This document shows, one piece after another, positions 16,147 to 24,919 of a stretch of 34,389 bases of DNA (positions within the stretch are counted from its first letter, which is position 1; each line of letters begins with the position of its first letter). Location: the NCBI RefSeq assembly GCF_016785185.1, contig NZ_JAEKDY010000029.1; one strand, given 5' to 3'. Source of the stretch: Heyndrickxia sporothermodurans. Its GTDB lineage: Bacteria > Bacillota > Bacilli > Bacillales > Bacillaceae_C. Both the position numbers and the translations under genes were made by a program. The notes under the pieces were generated by a model. It was not told the DNA's origin. It searched no databases and saw only the letters and a program-made list of their open reading frames with translations.

Positions 16147-16268
16147 ACTATAAATAAATTTTAAATAATGATTCTAGTTATAAGAAGAACCTCCCGTTTG
16201 TAACAGTTTCTCAATATGATAGATCTCCCCATAAAATAATCCACAATTCTTATTAGGTGTTGATAACA

Positions 16269-17681
16269 ATGAGTAAAATTAATGAACAAATACTAAATGA
16301 AATAAGGAAAATTGTTCAAAACGATAGAATCCTTACTAAAAAGGGGGATTTATACTCGTTTAGCTATGATGCTTCATTTGGCGAATATTTGCCTGACATT
16401 GTCCTTCAACCTCAATCAAAGGAAGAAGTTAGTAAAATCATTTTATTAGCAAATACCTATCAAATTCCTGTTTACCCTAGAGGATCAGCTACTTCTTTAA
16501 GTGGAGGCCCCCTACCGATATTAGGTGGAATCGTTCTGGATATGTCACAATATCCAAAATCCTTAACGATTGATAAAGAAAATATGCTTGCAATCGTAAC
16601 ACCAAGTGTAATTACATCCAGAATACATGAAGAAGCAGAAAAAGAAGGATTATTTTACCCTCCAGATCCGAGCAGTTCCAACGTATCAACAATTGGTGGG
16701 AATATTCTTGAAAATTCCAGCGGACCAAAAGGATTAAAATATGGGACAACAAAAGAATATGTAATTGGATTAGAAGTAGTAACGCCTACAGGAGATATTA
16801 TCCGTACAGGTGGAAAAACAGTTAAAAATGTGACTGGATTTGACTTAACGAGACTTATAGTAGGTTCGGAAGGACTTCTTGGCGTCGTCACGGAAATTAC
16901 TTTACGGCTAATACCGAAACCAGCACACAAAATGACATTACTCGCTTCCTTCCAAAGCGTTGTTGATTCCGGAAAGGCGATCACGTCAATTTTATCCTCA
17001 GGAGTGTTACCTGCTGCACTTGAGCTTATGGATAAATACTGTATTGAGGCTGTTGAACATTATCAGCCATCAGGTCTTCCCCTTGATGCTGAAGCGATCG
17101 TCATTATTGAAGTCGATGGACATGAAGCGGCTGTAAGGGAAGAAATAGCTCAATGCTCGGAAATTTGCAAATCCTTTCCTGGTTCGAAAGTACGAGTCGC
17201 GAAATCAGAAGAAGAGCGCGCAACAATTTGGAAAGCCCGAAAGATGGTCTCTCCAGCGATTACTCAGTTAGGTCCAACAAAAATTTCAGAAGATGCGACA
17301 GTGCCCCGAAGTAAGATTCCGGAAATGATTGAAAAGCTTCATATTATTCGCGATAAATATAAGCTGAATTTAGTTGTTTTCGGTCATGCTGGGGATGGAA
17401 ATTTGCATCCAAACATAATAACAGATAAGCGTAATATCGAGGAAATGAAAAAAGCAGAACTCGCTGTCGGGGAAATTTTTCAAGCGGCTATTGATCTAGG
17501 CGGAACCCTCTCCGGTGAACACGGTATCGGTATTTTAAAAGCTCCATACATGCGAAAAGAGTTAGGTTTAACGCTCGATTTAATGAAAAAGATTAAAGAG
17601 GCTTGGGATCCAAATAATATTTTGAATCCTGGCAAGATGTTTCCACAAAAAGGGCAAACAAAGGTGGTGTTGACTCAGTGA
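16269..17681 (+). CDS. glcD: Glycolate oxidase-type FAD-linked subunit GlcD
   Basis: This 470-residue FAD-dependent 2-hydroxyacid dehydrogenase corresponds to B. subtilis YsfC. An N-terminal PCMH-type FAD-binding domain (residues about 40-215) contains PVYPRGSATSLSGG and DPSSSNVSTIGGNI. The C-terminal FAD-oxidase domain carries the FGHAGDGNLHPN motif near residue 375 and GTLSGEHGIG near 418, with its catalytic histidine. It oxidises glycolate or a related 2-hydroxyacid and passes electrons to GlcF. The ATG at 16269 has AGGTG nine bases upstream. Its stop overlaps the glcF start by four bases, so the two are coupled. In B. subtilis this pair is found elsewhere in the chromosome. Confidence 0.9.
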   Translation: MSKINEQILNEIRKIVQNDRILTKKGDLYSFSYDASFGEYLPDIVLQPQSKEEVSKIILLANTYQIPVYPRGSATSLSGGPLPILGGIVLDMSQYPKSLTIDKENMLAIVTPSVITSRIHEEAEKEGLFYPPDPSSSNVSTIGGNILENSSGPKGLKYGTTKEYVIGLEVVTPTGDIIRTGGKTVKNVTGFDLTRLIVGSEGLLGVVTEITLRLIPKPAHKMTLLASFQSVVDSGKAITSILSSGVLPAALELMDKYCIEAVEHYQPSGLPLDAEAIVIIEVDGHEAAVREEIAQCSEICKSFPGSKVRVAKSEEERATIWKARKMVSPAITQLGPTKISEDATVPRSKIPEMIEKLHIIRDKYKLNLVVFGHAGDGNLHPNIITDKRNIEEMKKAELAVGEIFQAAIDLGGTLSGEHGIGILKAPYMRKELGLTLDLMKKIKEAWDPNNILNPGKMFPQKGQTKVVLTQ

Positions 17682-18997
17682 ATAACGCTGACTCAATAAC
17701 AAACACTCTTTTAAAAAAAACCTATGATGAAGTCAATCAGTGTATTCAATGCGGCTACTGTCTTCCGGCATGCCCTACTTACGCATCGATGGAGAATGAA
17801 AGTGCTTCTCCAAGAGGAAGGATTAATCTTGTCAAAATGGCAGCGGAAGGAAAAATAGATATTTTAGAAGACTTAAAAGAGCCAATTGACCTTTGTCTCG
17901 GTTGTCGTGCCTGTGAGGTTGCCTGTCCTGTCAATGTTCCATATGGTTCAATTTTGGAACATGCAAAAGAAGCTATTAATGACGCAGAAGTTCATGCTAG
18001 AAAAAAACATACATTTAAAGACTTTGCCTTAAACCACCTTTTCATGAAACCAAAAACGATGAAGCTTTCTAGTAATATGTATTTCCTCTATCAAAAAAGC
18101 GGGCTGCAAAGAGTTGTTCGGGCAACAAACCTTTCCGAAAAACTTGTAAAAAAAGCAGGAAAATTCGAAAAAGCTCTGCCTAAAGTTCCCTCAAAGAAAT
18201 ACCAGATTCAAAGGGGACAACTGTATGAAGCGAAAACTGAAAAAACGGTTAAAACGGTTGCCTTATTTCTTGGATGTATAAACGATGCTATCTTCTATCA
18301 TGTCAACTACTATACACTTGAGCTCTTAAGGATGTCCGGTTGTGATGTATATGTACCTAAAGAACAAACCTGCTGTGGTGCACTTCACGCACACCAAGGG
18401 CAAATGAAGCATTCGCGACAATTAGCCAAGGATAATCTAAAGGCATTTGATCAATACGAAGTCGATGCTATTATTACCAACGCGGGAGGCTGTGGAGCTA
18501 TCCTCCAAGAATATGATCAGCTATTAATAGAAGAATTCGGTACAGAATGGGTACGTAAAGCGGAACAATTCACGAAAAAGATCAAAGATATATCCGAAGT
18601 ACTCTTCTCATTGGATTCGCTGCCATTTTCAAAAGAGATTGAAAAAGTTGTTACCTATCAGCCTTCATGCCATTTATCTAATGTTCAAAAAGCAGGCGAC
18701 TATCCGGAGAAATTACTTAAAAAAATTCCAGGAATTAAATATGTCGAACTACCAAGCAAAAATACATGCTGTGCTTCCGGAGGAATTTACAACATTCAAC
18801 AATACGATGAATCAATGAAAATCCTAAGTAAAAAGATGAATGAAGTAAATAACATTCAGCCTGAAATAGTTGTAACATCAAACCCCGGTTGTTTAATTCA
18901 GATGACTCACGGAGTCAACACCTTTGGTAAAAAACCGTCAGAATCAATTCATTTAGTAGAATTATTGGCAAGAGCTTGCGGAATCGAACCCCTTTAG
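17678..18997 (+). CDS. glcF: Glycolate oxidase-type iron-sulfur subunit GlcF
   Basis: This 439-residue iron-sulfur protein corresponds to B. subtilis YsfD. Two 4Fe-4S motifs lie in the first 90 residues: CIQCGYCLPACP and CLGCRACEVACP. Two cysteine-rich CCG domains follow, with TCCGALHAHQG and TCCASGGIYN. It takes electrons from the FAD subunit to the quinone pool at the membrane. The start is GTG in the GTGA overlap with glcD, with GGTGGTG upstream. The E. coli system also needs GlcE; no glcE is present here, which matches the two-subunit form found in Bacillus. Confidence 0.9.
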   Translation: MNNADSITNTLLKKTYDEVNQCIQCGYCLPACPTYASMENESASPRGRINLVKMAAEGKIDILEDLKEPIDLCLGCRACEVACPVNVPYGSILEHAKEAINDAEVHARKKHTFKDFALNHLFMKPKTMKLSSNMYFLYQKSGLQRVVRATNLSEKLVKKAGKFEKALPKVPSKKYQIQRGQLYEAKTEKTVKTVALFLGCINDAIFYHVNYYTLELLRMSGCDVYVPKEQTCCGALHAHQGQMKHSRQLAKDNLKAFDQYEVDAIITNAGGCGAILQEYDQLLIEEFGTEWVRKAEQFTKKIKDISEVLFSLDSLPFSKEIEKVVTYQPSCHLSNVQKAGDYPEKLLKKIPGIKYVELPSKNTCCASGGIYNIQQYDESMKILSKKMNEVNNIQPEIVVTSNPGCLIQMTHGVNTFGKKPSESIHLVELLARACGIEPL

Positions 18998-19037
18998 ATT
19001 ATTTATATCCGGATTACAACTATTCTGAACATAAACA

Positions 19038-19070
19038 AAAAATCAGGTTCGCCGCGAACCTGATTTTTTT
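19038..19070. terminator. Bidirectional terminator between glcF and the YjcZ-like gene
   Basis: The stem AATCAGGTTCG with CGAACCTGATT and a three-base loop is followed by a T-run on both strands. Confidence 0.9.
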
Positions 19071-19073
19071 GCA

Positions 19074-19163
19074 CTAATATATCCAAGATGCACCGATTAT
19101 AATGAGCAAAATAAATAATACAACGAGTAACGCAAATCCGCTGCCGTATGCTGCACCACCCAT
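19074..19163 (-). CDS. YjcZ-family tiny membrane protein (29 aa)
   Basis: A 29-residue product: Met-Gly-Gly-Ala-Ala-Tyr-Gly-Ser-Gly, then one hydrophobic helix (FALLVVLFILLIIIGASW), then a short end. The YGxGFAL...VLFILLIIIG pattern is the signature of the YjcZ family of very small proteins seen in sporulating Bacillaceae. A strong ribosome site (GGGAGGTG) precedes the ATG. A second copy lies 75 bases upstream on the same strand. Function is unknown; several relatives are spore-associated. Confidence 0.8.
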   Translation of the reverse strand: MGGAAYGSGFALLVVLFILLIIIGASWIY

Positions 19164-19237
19164 AATAGTCACCTCCCTAACAGAAATAGTATATTCTATT
19201 CATTTTTAGTTTCGATGTTATAACTTGACTGGCTAAA

Positions 19238-19324
19238 TTAACAAATAAATGCTGCCCCTACAATAATCAAAAGAATGAACAATACGACGATTAGGGCAAA
19301 TCCGCCTCCGTAAGCAAATCCCAT
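19238..19324 (-). CDS. YjcZ-family tiny membrane protein (28 aa), second copy
   Basis: A 28-residue paralogue of the downstream gene, with MGFAYGGGFALIVVLFILL followed by IIVGAAF and a terminal Cys. AAAAGGAGG gives it one of the best ribosome sites in the window. The two genes probably form a small operon, divergent from prsA. Confidence 0.8.
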   Translation of the reverse strand: MGFAYGGGFALIVVLFILLIIVGAAFIC

Positions 19325-19505
19325 TTTGAATACCTCCTTTTTTCTTTTCAATATATCCTATGTACAAACGGCTATTGTTGACTAGAGCAATTGCCTAGAT
19401 TTTCCTAATGGATTTTACACTTTATCAAAAAAGTTAAGATTTGATGAGAATTCCTTAAAAATACCATAAGTCTTCCGTATTATGTTTCTTTTCCGATAAA
19501 TTTTG

Positions 19506-19514
19506 TGGTATAGT
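19506..19514 (+). promoter_or_regulatory. Extended -10 promoter of prsA
   Basis: TGGTATAGT matches the extended -10 pattern (TGn followed by a TATAAT-like box). The predicted start is near 19521, about 45 bases before the prsA ATG. The -35 region (TTCTTT) is poor. Confidence 0.45.
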
Positions 19515-19566
19515 AGGTTTTGTAAGTTTTAATTGGACGATTAATTAGACAGGGAGTTGTTAATTG

Positions 19567-20451
19567 ATGAAAAAATGGGTATTATCCCTTTCATTAGCAG
19601 CAGGAGTTATTGGACTAGCTGCATGTGGCAACAATGGAGATGTAGTGGTAAAAACAAAAGCTGGAAATGTAACAAAAGATGAACTGTATGAGGCAATGAA
19701 AGATAAAGTTGGGGACCAAGTCGTACAACAACTTGTTTTGGAAAAAGTTCTTTCTGATAAATACAAAGTTTCGGATAAAGAAGTTGATAAACAGGTAGAT
19801 CAAACAAAAAAACAACTTGGTGATCAATTTGAAATGGCCCTTCAACAAGCTGGTATTAAAGATGAAAAAGAGTTTCGTAATAACGTAAAACTTGGTCTTT
19901 TACAAGAAAAAGCCGCAACGAAAGATTTGAAAATTACTGATAAAGATATAAAAGATTATTATGCAAATAGTATCAAACCTGATATTAAGGCGAGTCACAT
20001 TCTTGTAGCTGACGAGAAAACAGCAAAAGAAGTTGAAGCTAAACTTAAAAAAGGTGAAAAATTTGAGGATTTAGCAAAGAAATATTCTACTGACGGCACC
20101 GCTCAAAAAGGTGGAGACCTCGGTTGGTTTAATACAGGCAAAATGGATCCAACTTTTGAAGCTGCTGCATATAAATTAAAGGTAAATGAAGTTAGTGAAC
20201 CAGTGAAAACACAATTCGGTTATCACATCATTAAGAAAACCGGTGAAAAAGATAAAGCTCCACTAGATGATAAAATGAAAAAAGAAATCAAAGAAAAAAT
20301 AAAAGCATCTAAAGTAGATCAAACAAAACTTGCTGAGGTTATGAAGAAAGAAATTAAAGATGCTAAATTAGATATTAAGGATAAAGATTTGAAAAAATCA
20401 TTTGATAATGTATTAAATTCCGATACTTCAAGTTCAACATCTAAAAAGTAA
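19567..20451 (+). CDS. prsA: Foldase PrsA, peptidyl-prolyl isomerase lipoprotein
   Basis: This 294-residue lipoprotein has signal peptide MKKWVLSLSLAAGVIG with lipobox LAAC (Cys 20), so it is anchored to the outer face of the membrane. A parvulin-type PpiC domain spans about residues 132-222 (IKASHILVADEKTAKEVEAK, then GGDLGWF, then TQFGYHIIK). Flanking helical regions form the chaperone part, and the tail is lysine- and serine-rich. PrsA folds secreted proteins after export by Sec and is essential in B. subtilis. A TTG three bases before the ATG is an alternative start. It lies near ecsAB and scoC, both linked to secretion. Confidence 0.96.
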   Translation: MKKWVLSLSLAAGVIGLAACGNNGDVVVKTKAGNVTKDELYEAMKDKVGDQVVQQLVLEKVLSDKYKVSDKEVDKQVDQTKKQLGDQFEMALQQAGIKDEKEFRNNVKLGLLQEKAATKDLKITDKDIKDYYANSIKPDIKASHILVADEKTAKEVEAKLKKGEKFEDLAKKYSTDGTAQKGGDLGWFNTGKMDPTFEAAAYKLKVNEVSEPVKTQFGYHIIKKTGEKDKAPLDDKMKKEIKEKIKASKVDQTKLAEVMKKEIKDAKLDIKDKDLKKSFDNVLNSDTSSSTSKK

Positions 20452-20455
20452 TAGT

Positions 20456-20497
20456 AAATAAAATGGGATTGTCTCTGAGACAGTCCCATTTTATTTG
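20456..20497. terminator. Bidirectional terminator between prsA and yhaL
   Basis: A long stem whose outer part AAATAAAATGGGA pairs with TCCCATTTTATTT. It has an inner TGTCT-AGACA extension and a T-rich side on each strand. Confidence 0.85.
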
Positions 20498-20504
20498 CAT
20501 CTAT

Positions 20505-20690
20505 TTAACCCGCTTCTTTTACATTTTTTCTTTTTTCTTTTTCTATTTCCATCCGTTCGATGTATTCTTCCCCTTCTTTTTCTATCCACTCTTGTTCAAG
20601 TTTTCGGTCTTCTCTCGCTGTTTTAACCGCCATAAAAGCACTAACTGCAATTCCGGCAATAACGAAGTAAATCCAAATTGGCAATGACAT
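20505..20690 (-). CDS. yhaL: Sporulation YhaL-family protein
   Basis: This 61-residue protein has one N-terminal membrane segment (IWIYFVIAGIAVSAFMAV) and a strongly charged helical tail (KTAREDRKLEQEWIEKEGEE). It matches the YhaL family, associated with sporulation in Bacillus, whose biochemical role is unknown. The ATG follows GGGGAGAA. It is convergent with prsA and upstream of yhaM, as in B. subtilis. Confidence 0.8.
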   Translation of the reverse strand: MSLPIWIYFVIAGIAVSAFMAVKTAREDRKLEQEWIEKEGEEYIERMEIEKEKRKNVKEAG

Positions 20691-20776
20691 GTGCTTCTCC
20701 CCTTTTTAAGTTTGTCCTTTTTTTACAATGTATGCAAAAACACGAACAAAATGACAAAATTATCGAGATTTTTAAC

Positions 20777-20819
20777 AAAAAACACGTACGAAAATTAAAT
20801 TTTCCATACGTGTTTTTAC
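20777..20819 (-). terminator. Terminator of yhaM
   Basis: A long stem-loop with arms near 20778-20795 and 20799-20817 (one mismatch) is followed on the minus strand by TTTTTT. It lies directly after the yhaM stop. Confidence 0.85.
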
Positions 20820-20820
20820 C

Positions 20821-21765
20821 TTAATTATGAAAACTTGGTTTATAGAATGAACGATTTTCCAAAGCGAAGACTCGCTCGGAAAATTCACCTGGTTTCACAT
20901 GGCGTAGTGCTCGGTCCATCATGTTCATTTTCGCATCAAGATTATCGATATAATGAAGAATCTCTGCTTCTTTAATCATTGGTGGCTTCGCACTACCCCA
21001 TTCAGGTTTCCCATGGTGACTCAAAACTAGATGTTTCAATACCATTACTTCTTCGCCATGAATGCCTAACTCATCTGCTGCCTTCCCAATTTCATTTACC
21101 ATAATCGTTATATGCCCTAATAAATTTCCTTCTACTGTATATGAGGTGGAAATTGGACCTGATAATTCTGTGACCTTTCCTAAATCGTGAAGAATAATTC
21201 CGGCATATAGTAAATCACGATCCAAGGAAGGATAAAGACTAGTAATTGCTTTGGCCAAATCGAGCATGGATACGACATGATAAGCCAAACCAGATACAAA
21301 TTCATGATGGTTTTTGGTAGCCGCAGGATAAACAAGGAAATCACTATTAAACTTTTTTAATAGATGTCTAGTAATTCTTTGGATATTTGGATTCTTCATT
21401 TCAAAAATATATTGTGTTATCTTGCTCGTCATTTCATCTTGACTTACTGGTGCGGTTTCGAGAAAGTCGGAAATCGAGACACCATCTTGGTCCATGGCAG
21501 GACGTATTTGACGAATTCGTAATTGCAAACGACCGCGATAATTTTGAATATCGCCCGCCACCTTTACGATTGTTTCAGCTTTATAAGTTTGTGCATCCGA
21601 TTCAGAAACATCCCAAAGCTTTGCTTCTATATCTCCAGTTTTATCTTGTAAGTTTAAAGATAAAAACGGCTTCCCATTACTAGCAATTCCTTTAGTGCTA
21701 TTTTTTATTAACAGAAATAGCTCAATTTGCTCCCCGACATCAAATTGCAAAAGTCCTTTTGTCAT
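20821..21765 (-). CDS. yhaM: 3'-5' exoribonuclease YhaM
   Basis: This 314-residue nuclease has an N-terminal OB-fold nucleic-acid binding domain (residues about 15-90) and a C-terminal HD metal-dependent domain. The HD residues are visible in HHEFVSGLAYH, ILHDLGK and LVLSHHG. YhaM trims RNA from the 3' end and can degrade single-stranded DNA. The ATG follows TGAGGGATAA. It is the last gene of the yhaO-yhaN-yhaM group, 80 bases after yhaN. A weak separate promoter (TATAAT-like box at about 21825-21830) lies in that gap. Confidence 0.93.
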   Translation of the reverse strand: MTKGLLQFDVGEQIELFLLIKNSTKGIASNGKPFLSLNLQDKTGDIEAKLWDVSESDAQTYKAETIVKVAGDIQNYRGRLQLRIRQIRPAMDQDGVSISDFLETAPVSQDEMTSKITQYIFEMKNPNIQRITRHLLKKFNSDFLVYPAATKNHHEFVSGLAYHVVSMLDLAKAITSLYPSLDRDLLYAGIILHDLGKVTELSGPISTSYTVEGNLLGHITIMVNEIGKAADELGIHGEEVMVLKHLVLSHHGKPEWGSAKPPMIKEAEILHYIDNLDAKMNMMDRALRHVKPGEFSERVFALENRSFYKPSFHN

Positions 21766-21845
21766 TATCGTTATCCCTCATTTTCTTCAAAATTTTATTT
21801 TCAAAGACTCTAGTTATTTCATATATTATAAGTATAGCATGTGTC

Positions 21846-24785
21846 CTATTTTAACATGGAATAACGATGTTCCTCATTAAGCATATAGATATTTTTTTGA
21901 GGAAATAACTGCAATATATGTTGATGGCATGTAAAATATATTATTTGTGAGGTTTGGCTTCTAGCAAATAAAAGTTGTACAATTCGTTTCGTTCGTTCAT
22001 TATCAAAGTTAACAAAACCATCATCAATAATAAGCGGAAATGGATACTCGTCTTGTAATACTTCAACAAGTGCCAGTCGCAACGCAACGTATACTTGTTC
22101 AGCGGTTGCTTGACTTAATTCATCGGGTTCAAAGGTCAACTGATCAACTCTTTCAACTAAAAATTGACCTGTCTGCTTTAAGAAAAGGCGAATATATTCA
22201 CCATTAGTAAGATAACTAAGAAATTCCTCCGCTTTTTCCAACACCTTTGGGAAGCGTTCCTTTTTCATTCGTTCCATCGTCCGATAAATGATTTCCTTTG
22301 CCAAGGCTATTTTTGCCCATTCTTTTGCTTTATCATTAAATATGGATTTCGAACGATAGAATTCGTGTAATTTCTCGGTAAATGTTCCTCCATCCTCCAG
22401 CTGCTCGATCTCATACTTTACTGCAGCTAGATTTTTATGAAGTAGGGAAAGTTTTTCGTTATTGTTTTTTACATTATTTTTATTGATAGACAACTTTTCC
22501 TCCACCTCATTTAGCGAAGAAAACTGATCAACAATCGTTATATTTTCAATATTTATTTTGTTATTTATCATTTTGAGATTTGCTTGAAGGGATTGAATTT
22601 CTTCATTATCCTTTCCACGTTTTCGAAAATCTTCGTTGTTCTCCACTCCCGCTTCATGTAAAAGATCTTTAATAGCTGTTTCAATAACAATGTGTTCATT
22701 TTTCCATTTTAAGTACTCGGTTTCTACATCTTCATTTTTATTGATGATTTCACGGTAAATCAGTTTATTTTCCCTTTCTTTCAATAAACTGTTTTTGAGT
22801 CGGATGATTCCTTCTTCATTTGATAATCCATCGATTTGAAAGATACCTAATATGTCCTTTAAATCACATTCCCAATTGGCAACTTTCTTAATTAATTCAG
22901 ATTTTAGTGACTCTGAACGTTTTAAATGATTATCAAGTGCTGCTAATTCATTAAGTAATTCAAACGCATCGGAAAGCTGTTCCGGAGAAAAATCCTTTTG
23001 CAAACCAAGTTGCTCTTTAATATTTCCTAACTCCTCCTCAACCTTCTTCCAATCCCTTTTCCAAACAGTTACGTTCTGTTCCTTTTCTTGACATCGTGTC
23101 TGTTGATTTTCGATTTCGAGAACGAGCCCTTTCCATTGTTGTCGCAGTTTTTGTTGTTCGTCAAATAACTGTCCCTTATCACCTATTTTATTCATTTCTG
23201 CTAAAATCTTTTCTGCCTCAAATACATGATTTTTCTGACTCACATTATGTTCATTCGTCTTTTTATGATTTATCCAAACCGAAAAGCTAAGGATGATGAT
23301 ACCAATTAATGCCCCTGTCATATAGACAAATTGATTTGTTGAAATACTCCATCCAAAAAATCCGATAAATAATAGGTAAAAAAGAACAGTTGGGAGATAA
23401 TTTTCCTTTTGCTTCGGTTTCTTTGTCAGCTTAATGAACTTCATCTGATCTTGAAGATGTTGATATTCCTTTTGGAGACTTATATATTTTTGTTGATTTT
23501 CCGATAATGCGCGATACTCGTCTTCATTTAGCAGTGCAGTTTCTAAATTTACACACTGATTCTCAAGTTCTTGAAGTCTTCTATTTTCTATTTCTAATTG
23601 TTTGTCTAATTCTTTTTGCAGAGATTTTAAATAATAATAGTCTTTTGTAGCCGATCGAATACGTTCTTTCATATCGATACTTAAATCGAGAAAAGGAAGA
23701 TCACTCATATCATGAATATGAATTTTCCTTTTTATTACTTTCATTTGTTCATTCCATTTAATGATTTCTTCTTCACGTCTAATAATTTCCTCTTGCCATT
23801 TGACAATTTGGGGCCATTTTTCAATCAGTAATTGTATGTTTTCTTCGTGCTCCGCGATCAATTTATTAGGGAGCACCTGTGTCAATTCTTTTTCGTACTC
23901 ACTTTTTCTTACATCTAAAACGTATAATTGATTTGCGGCTACTTGAAGCTGATCTTCCAACTTTTCCATTCTTTTGAGCCCATCAATTGGAAATGTGACT
24001 TCTCCGATGTTGTTCAAACTCTGTAAAATCTCTCTTCTCTCTTGTAACAATACCCAATCCTGTTTTAATTGCTCTAATTTTTGAATTTCCAGTTGGGAAG
24101 CCGCTACTTTTCCCTGTAGTTCACTTATATCTTGAACGAGTTTTTGATAATCAAGTTGCAATTTTTCGTATGTTTGATTATATTGCATGCTTTTTTTAAA
24201 TTCTTTCTCTTGATCTTTTAATGTTTGCAGCATTTCATTTAATTCTGGTTTCCGCCCACTTGGCTTGAATAAACGATCAAGTTCTTTTTGGAGCTGTTGT
24301 TCCGATTTTACAATTGCATCCGTTCCAATCGTGCCGGCAGCGATCAGGTACGTTCCAATGTCTTCTCCTTTTAGTTGACTGACTCCTTGAATTCCATGGA
24401 TATTGAAAGAAAAAATGCTTTTGTACAACGCTTTATCCATATGTTTTAATAGATCTTTAAGTAATTCTTCCCCACCTTGGGTTCCATCTGAAAGTCTTAC
24501 AGTAACGTCCCCTACTGCTTTTCCCTTTACCCTTTCAACCCATATATCACCGGATTTAGTTTCAAGCGTTATGTTGCCGCCATATTTCGTTCCTACCTTT
24601 GGTTCATAGCGAAGTTCTGATTGTTGTTTAGTAGGAAAGCCGAATAAAATTCCGTGAATAAAGGCCATTAGTGTAGACTTTCCAGCTTCATTTACACCAT
24701 AAATTACTTGTATTGAAGAAGATAAATTCATCTTCACATCGGAAAGCTTTCCAAATCCATATATATGTAGATTTTTTATTTTCAA
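21846..24785 (-). CDS. yhaN: SbcC-like AAA ATPase YhaN (SbcE)
   Basis: This 979-residue SMC/Rad50-type ATPase has Walker A GVNEAGKST at residues 30-38. Long coiled coils occupy most of the middle. The C-terminal half-ATPase contains the signature region LSQATAEQVYVALRLAL and Walker B FPLIIDDGFVNFD. Two hydrophobic membrane-like segments interrupt the coiled coil near residues 463-508 (LFYLLFIGFFGWSI and ALIGIIILSFSVWI). The protein may therefore be tied to the membrane, unlike classical SbcC. It partners the SbcD-like nuclease YhaO encoded upstream, in DNA end processing. The start is TTG, preceded by GGGGGATGAGAA. It is slightly longer than the B. subtilis protein. Confidence 0.9.
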   Translation of the reverse strand: MKIKNLHIYGFGKLSDVKMNLSSSIQVIYGVNEAGKSTLMAFIHGILFGFPTKQQSELRYEPKVGTKYGGNITLETKSGDIWVERVKGKAVGDVTVRLSDGTQGGEELLKDLLKHMDKALYKSIFSFNIHGIQGVSQLKGEDIGTYLIAAGTIGTDAIVKSEQQLQKELDRLFKPSGRKPELNEMLQTLKDQEKEFKKSMQYNQTYEKLQLDYQKLVQDISELQGKVAASQLEIQKLEQLKQDWVLLQERREILQSLNNIGEVTFPIDGLKRMEKLEDQLQVAANQLYVLDVRKSEYEKELTQVLPNKLIAEHEENIQLLIEKWPQIVKWQEEIIRREEEIIKWNEQMKVIKRKIHIHDMSDLPFLDLSIDMKERIRSATKDYYYLKSLQKELDKQLEIENRRLQELENQCVNLETALLNEDEYRALSENQQKYISLQKEYQHLQDQMKFIKLTKKPKQKENYLPTVLFYLLFIGFFGWSISTNQFVYMTGALIGIIILSFSVWINHKKTNEHNVSQKNHVFEAEKILAEMNKIGDKGQLFDEQQKLRQQWKGLVLEIENQQTRCQEKEQNVTVWKRDWKKVEEELGNIKEQLGLQKDFSPEQLSDAFELLNELAALDNHLKRSESLKSELIKKVANWECDLKDILGIFQIDGLSNEEGIIRLKNSLLKERENKLIYREIINKNEDVETEYLKWKNEHIVIETAIKDLLHEAGVENNEDFRKRGKDNEEIQSLQANLKMINNKINIENITIVDQFSSLNEVEEKLSINKNNVKNNNEKLSLLHKNLAAVKYEIEQLEDGGTFTEKLHEFYRSKSIFNDKAKEWAKIALAKEIIYRTMERMKKERFPKVLEKAEEFLSYLTNGEYIRLFLKQTGQFLVERVDQLTFEPDELSQATAEQVYVALRLALVEVLQDEYPFPLIIDDGFVNFDNERTKRIVQLLFARSQTSQIIYFTCHQHILQLFPQKNIYMLNEEHRYSMLK

Positions 24786-24830
24786 TTCTCATCCCCCATT
24801 TAAGAGTTTATTGATATTGGGATTAAACCT

Positions 24831-24905
24831 GAACCGTTCCTTTCCGCTGCAGGCACTTGCTTTCCGCTCCAATCCACTCAGCATGTTTATATTAAAATCA
24901 ACAAT
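24831..24905. repeat. Dispersed intergenic repeat, long copy (between yhaO and yhaN)
   Basis: On the minus strand the element reads ATTGTTGATTTTAAT..., then GAGTGGATTGGAGCGG..., ending GAACGGTTC. The core contains two GCGGAAAG direct repeats 12 bases apart. A second, deleted copy is at 33984-34042. Related elements occur widely between genes in Bacillaceae. Here it separates yhaO from yhaN. Confidence 0.8.
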
Positions 24906-24919
24906 TCTATAGAAAAAGC

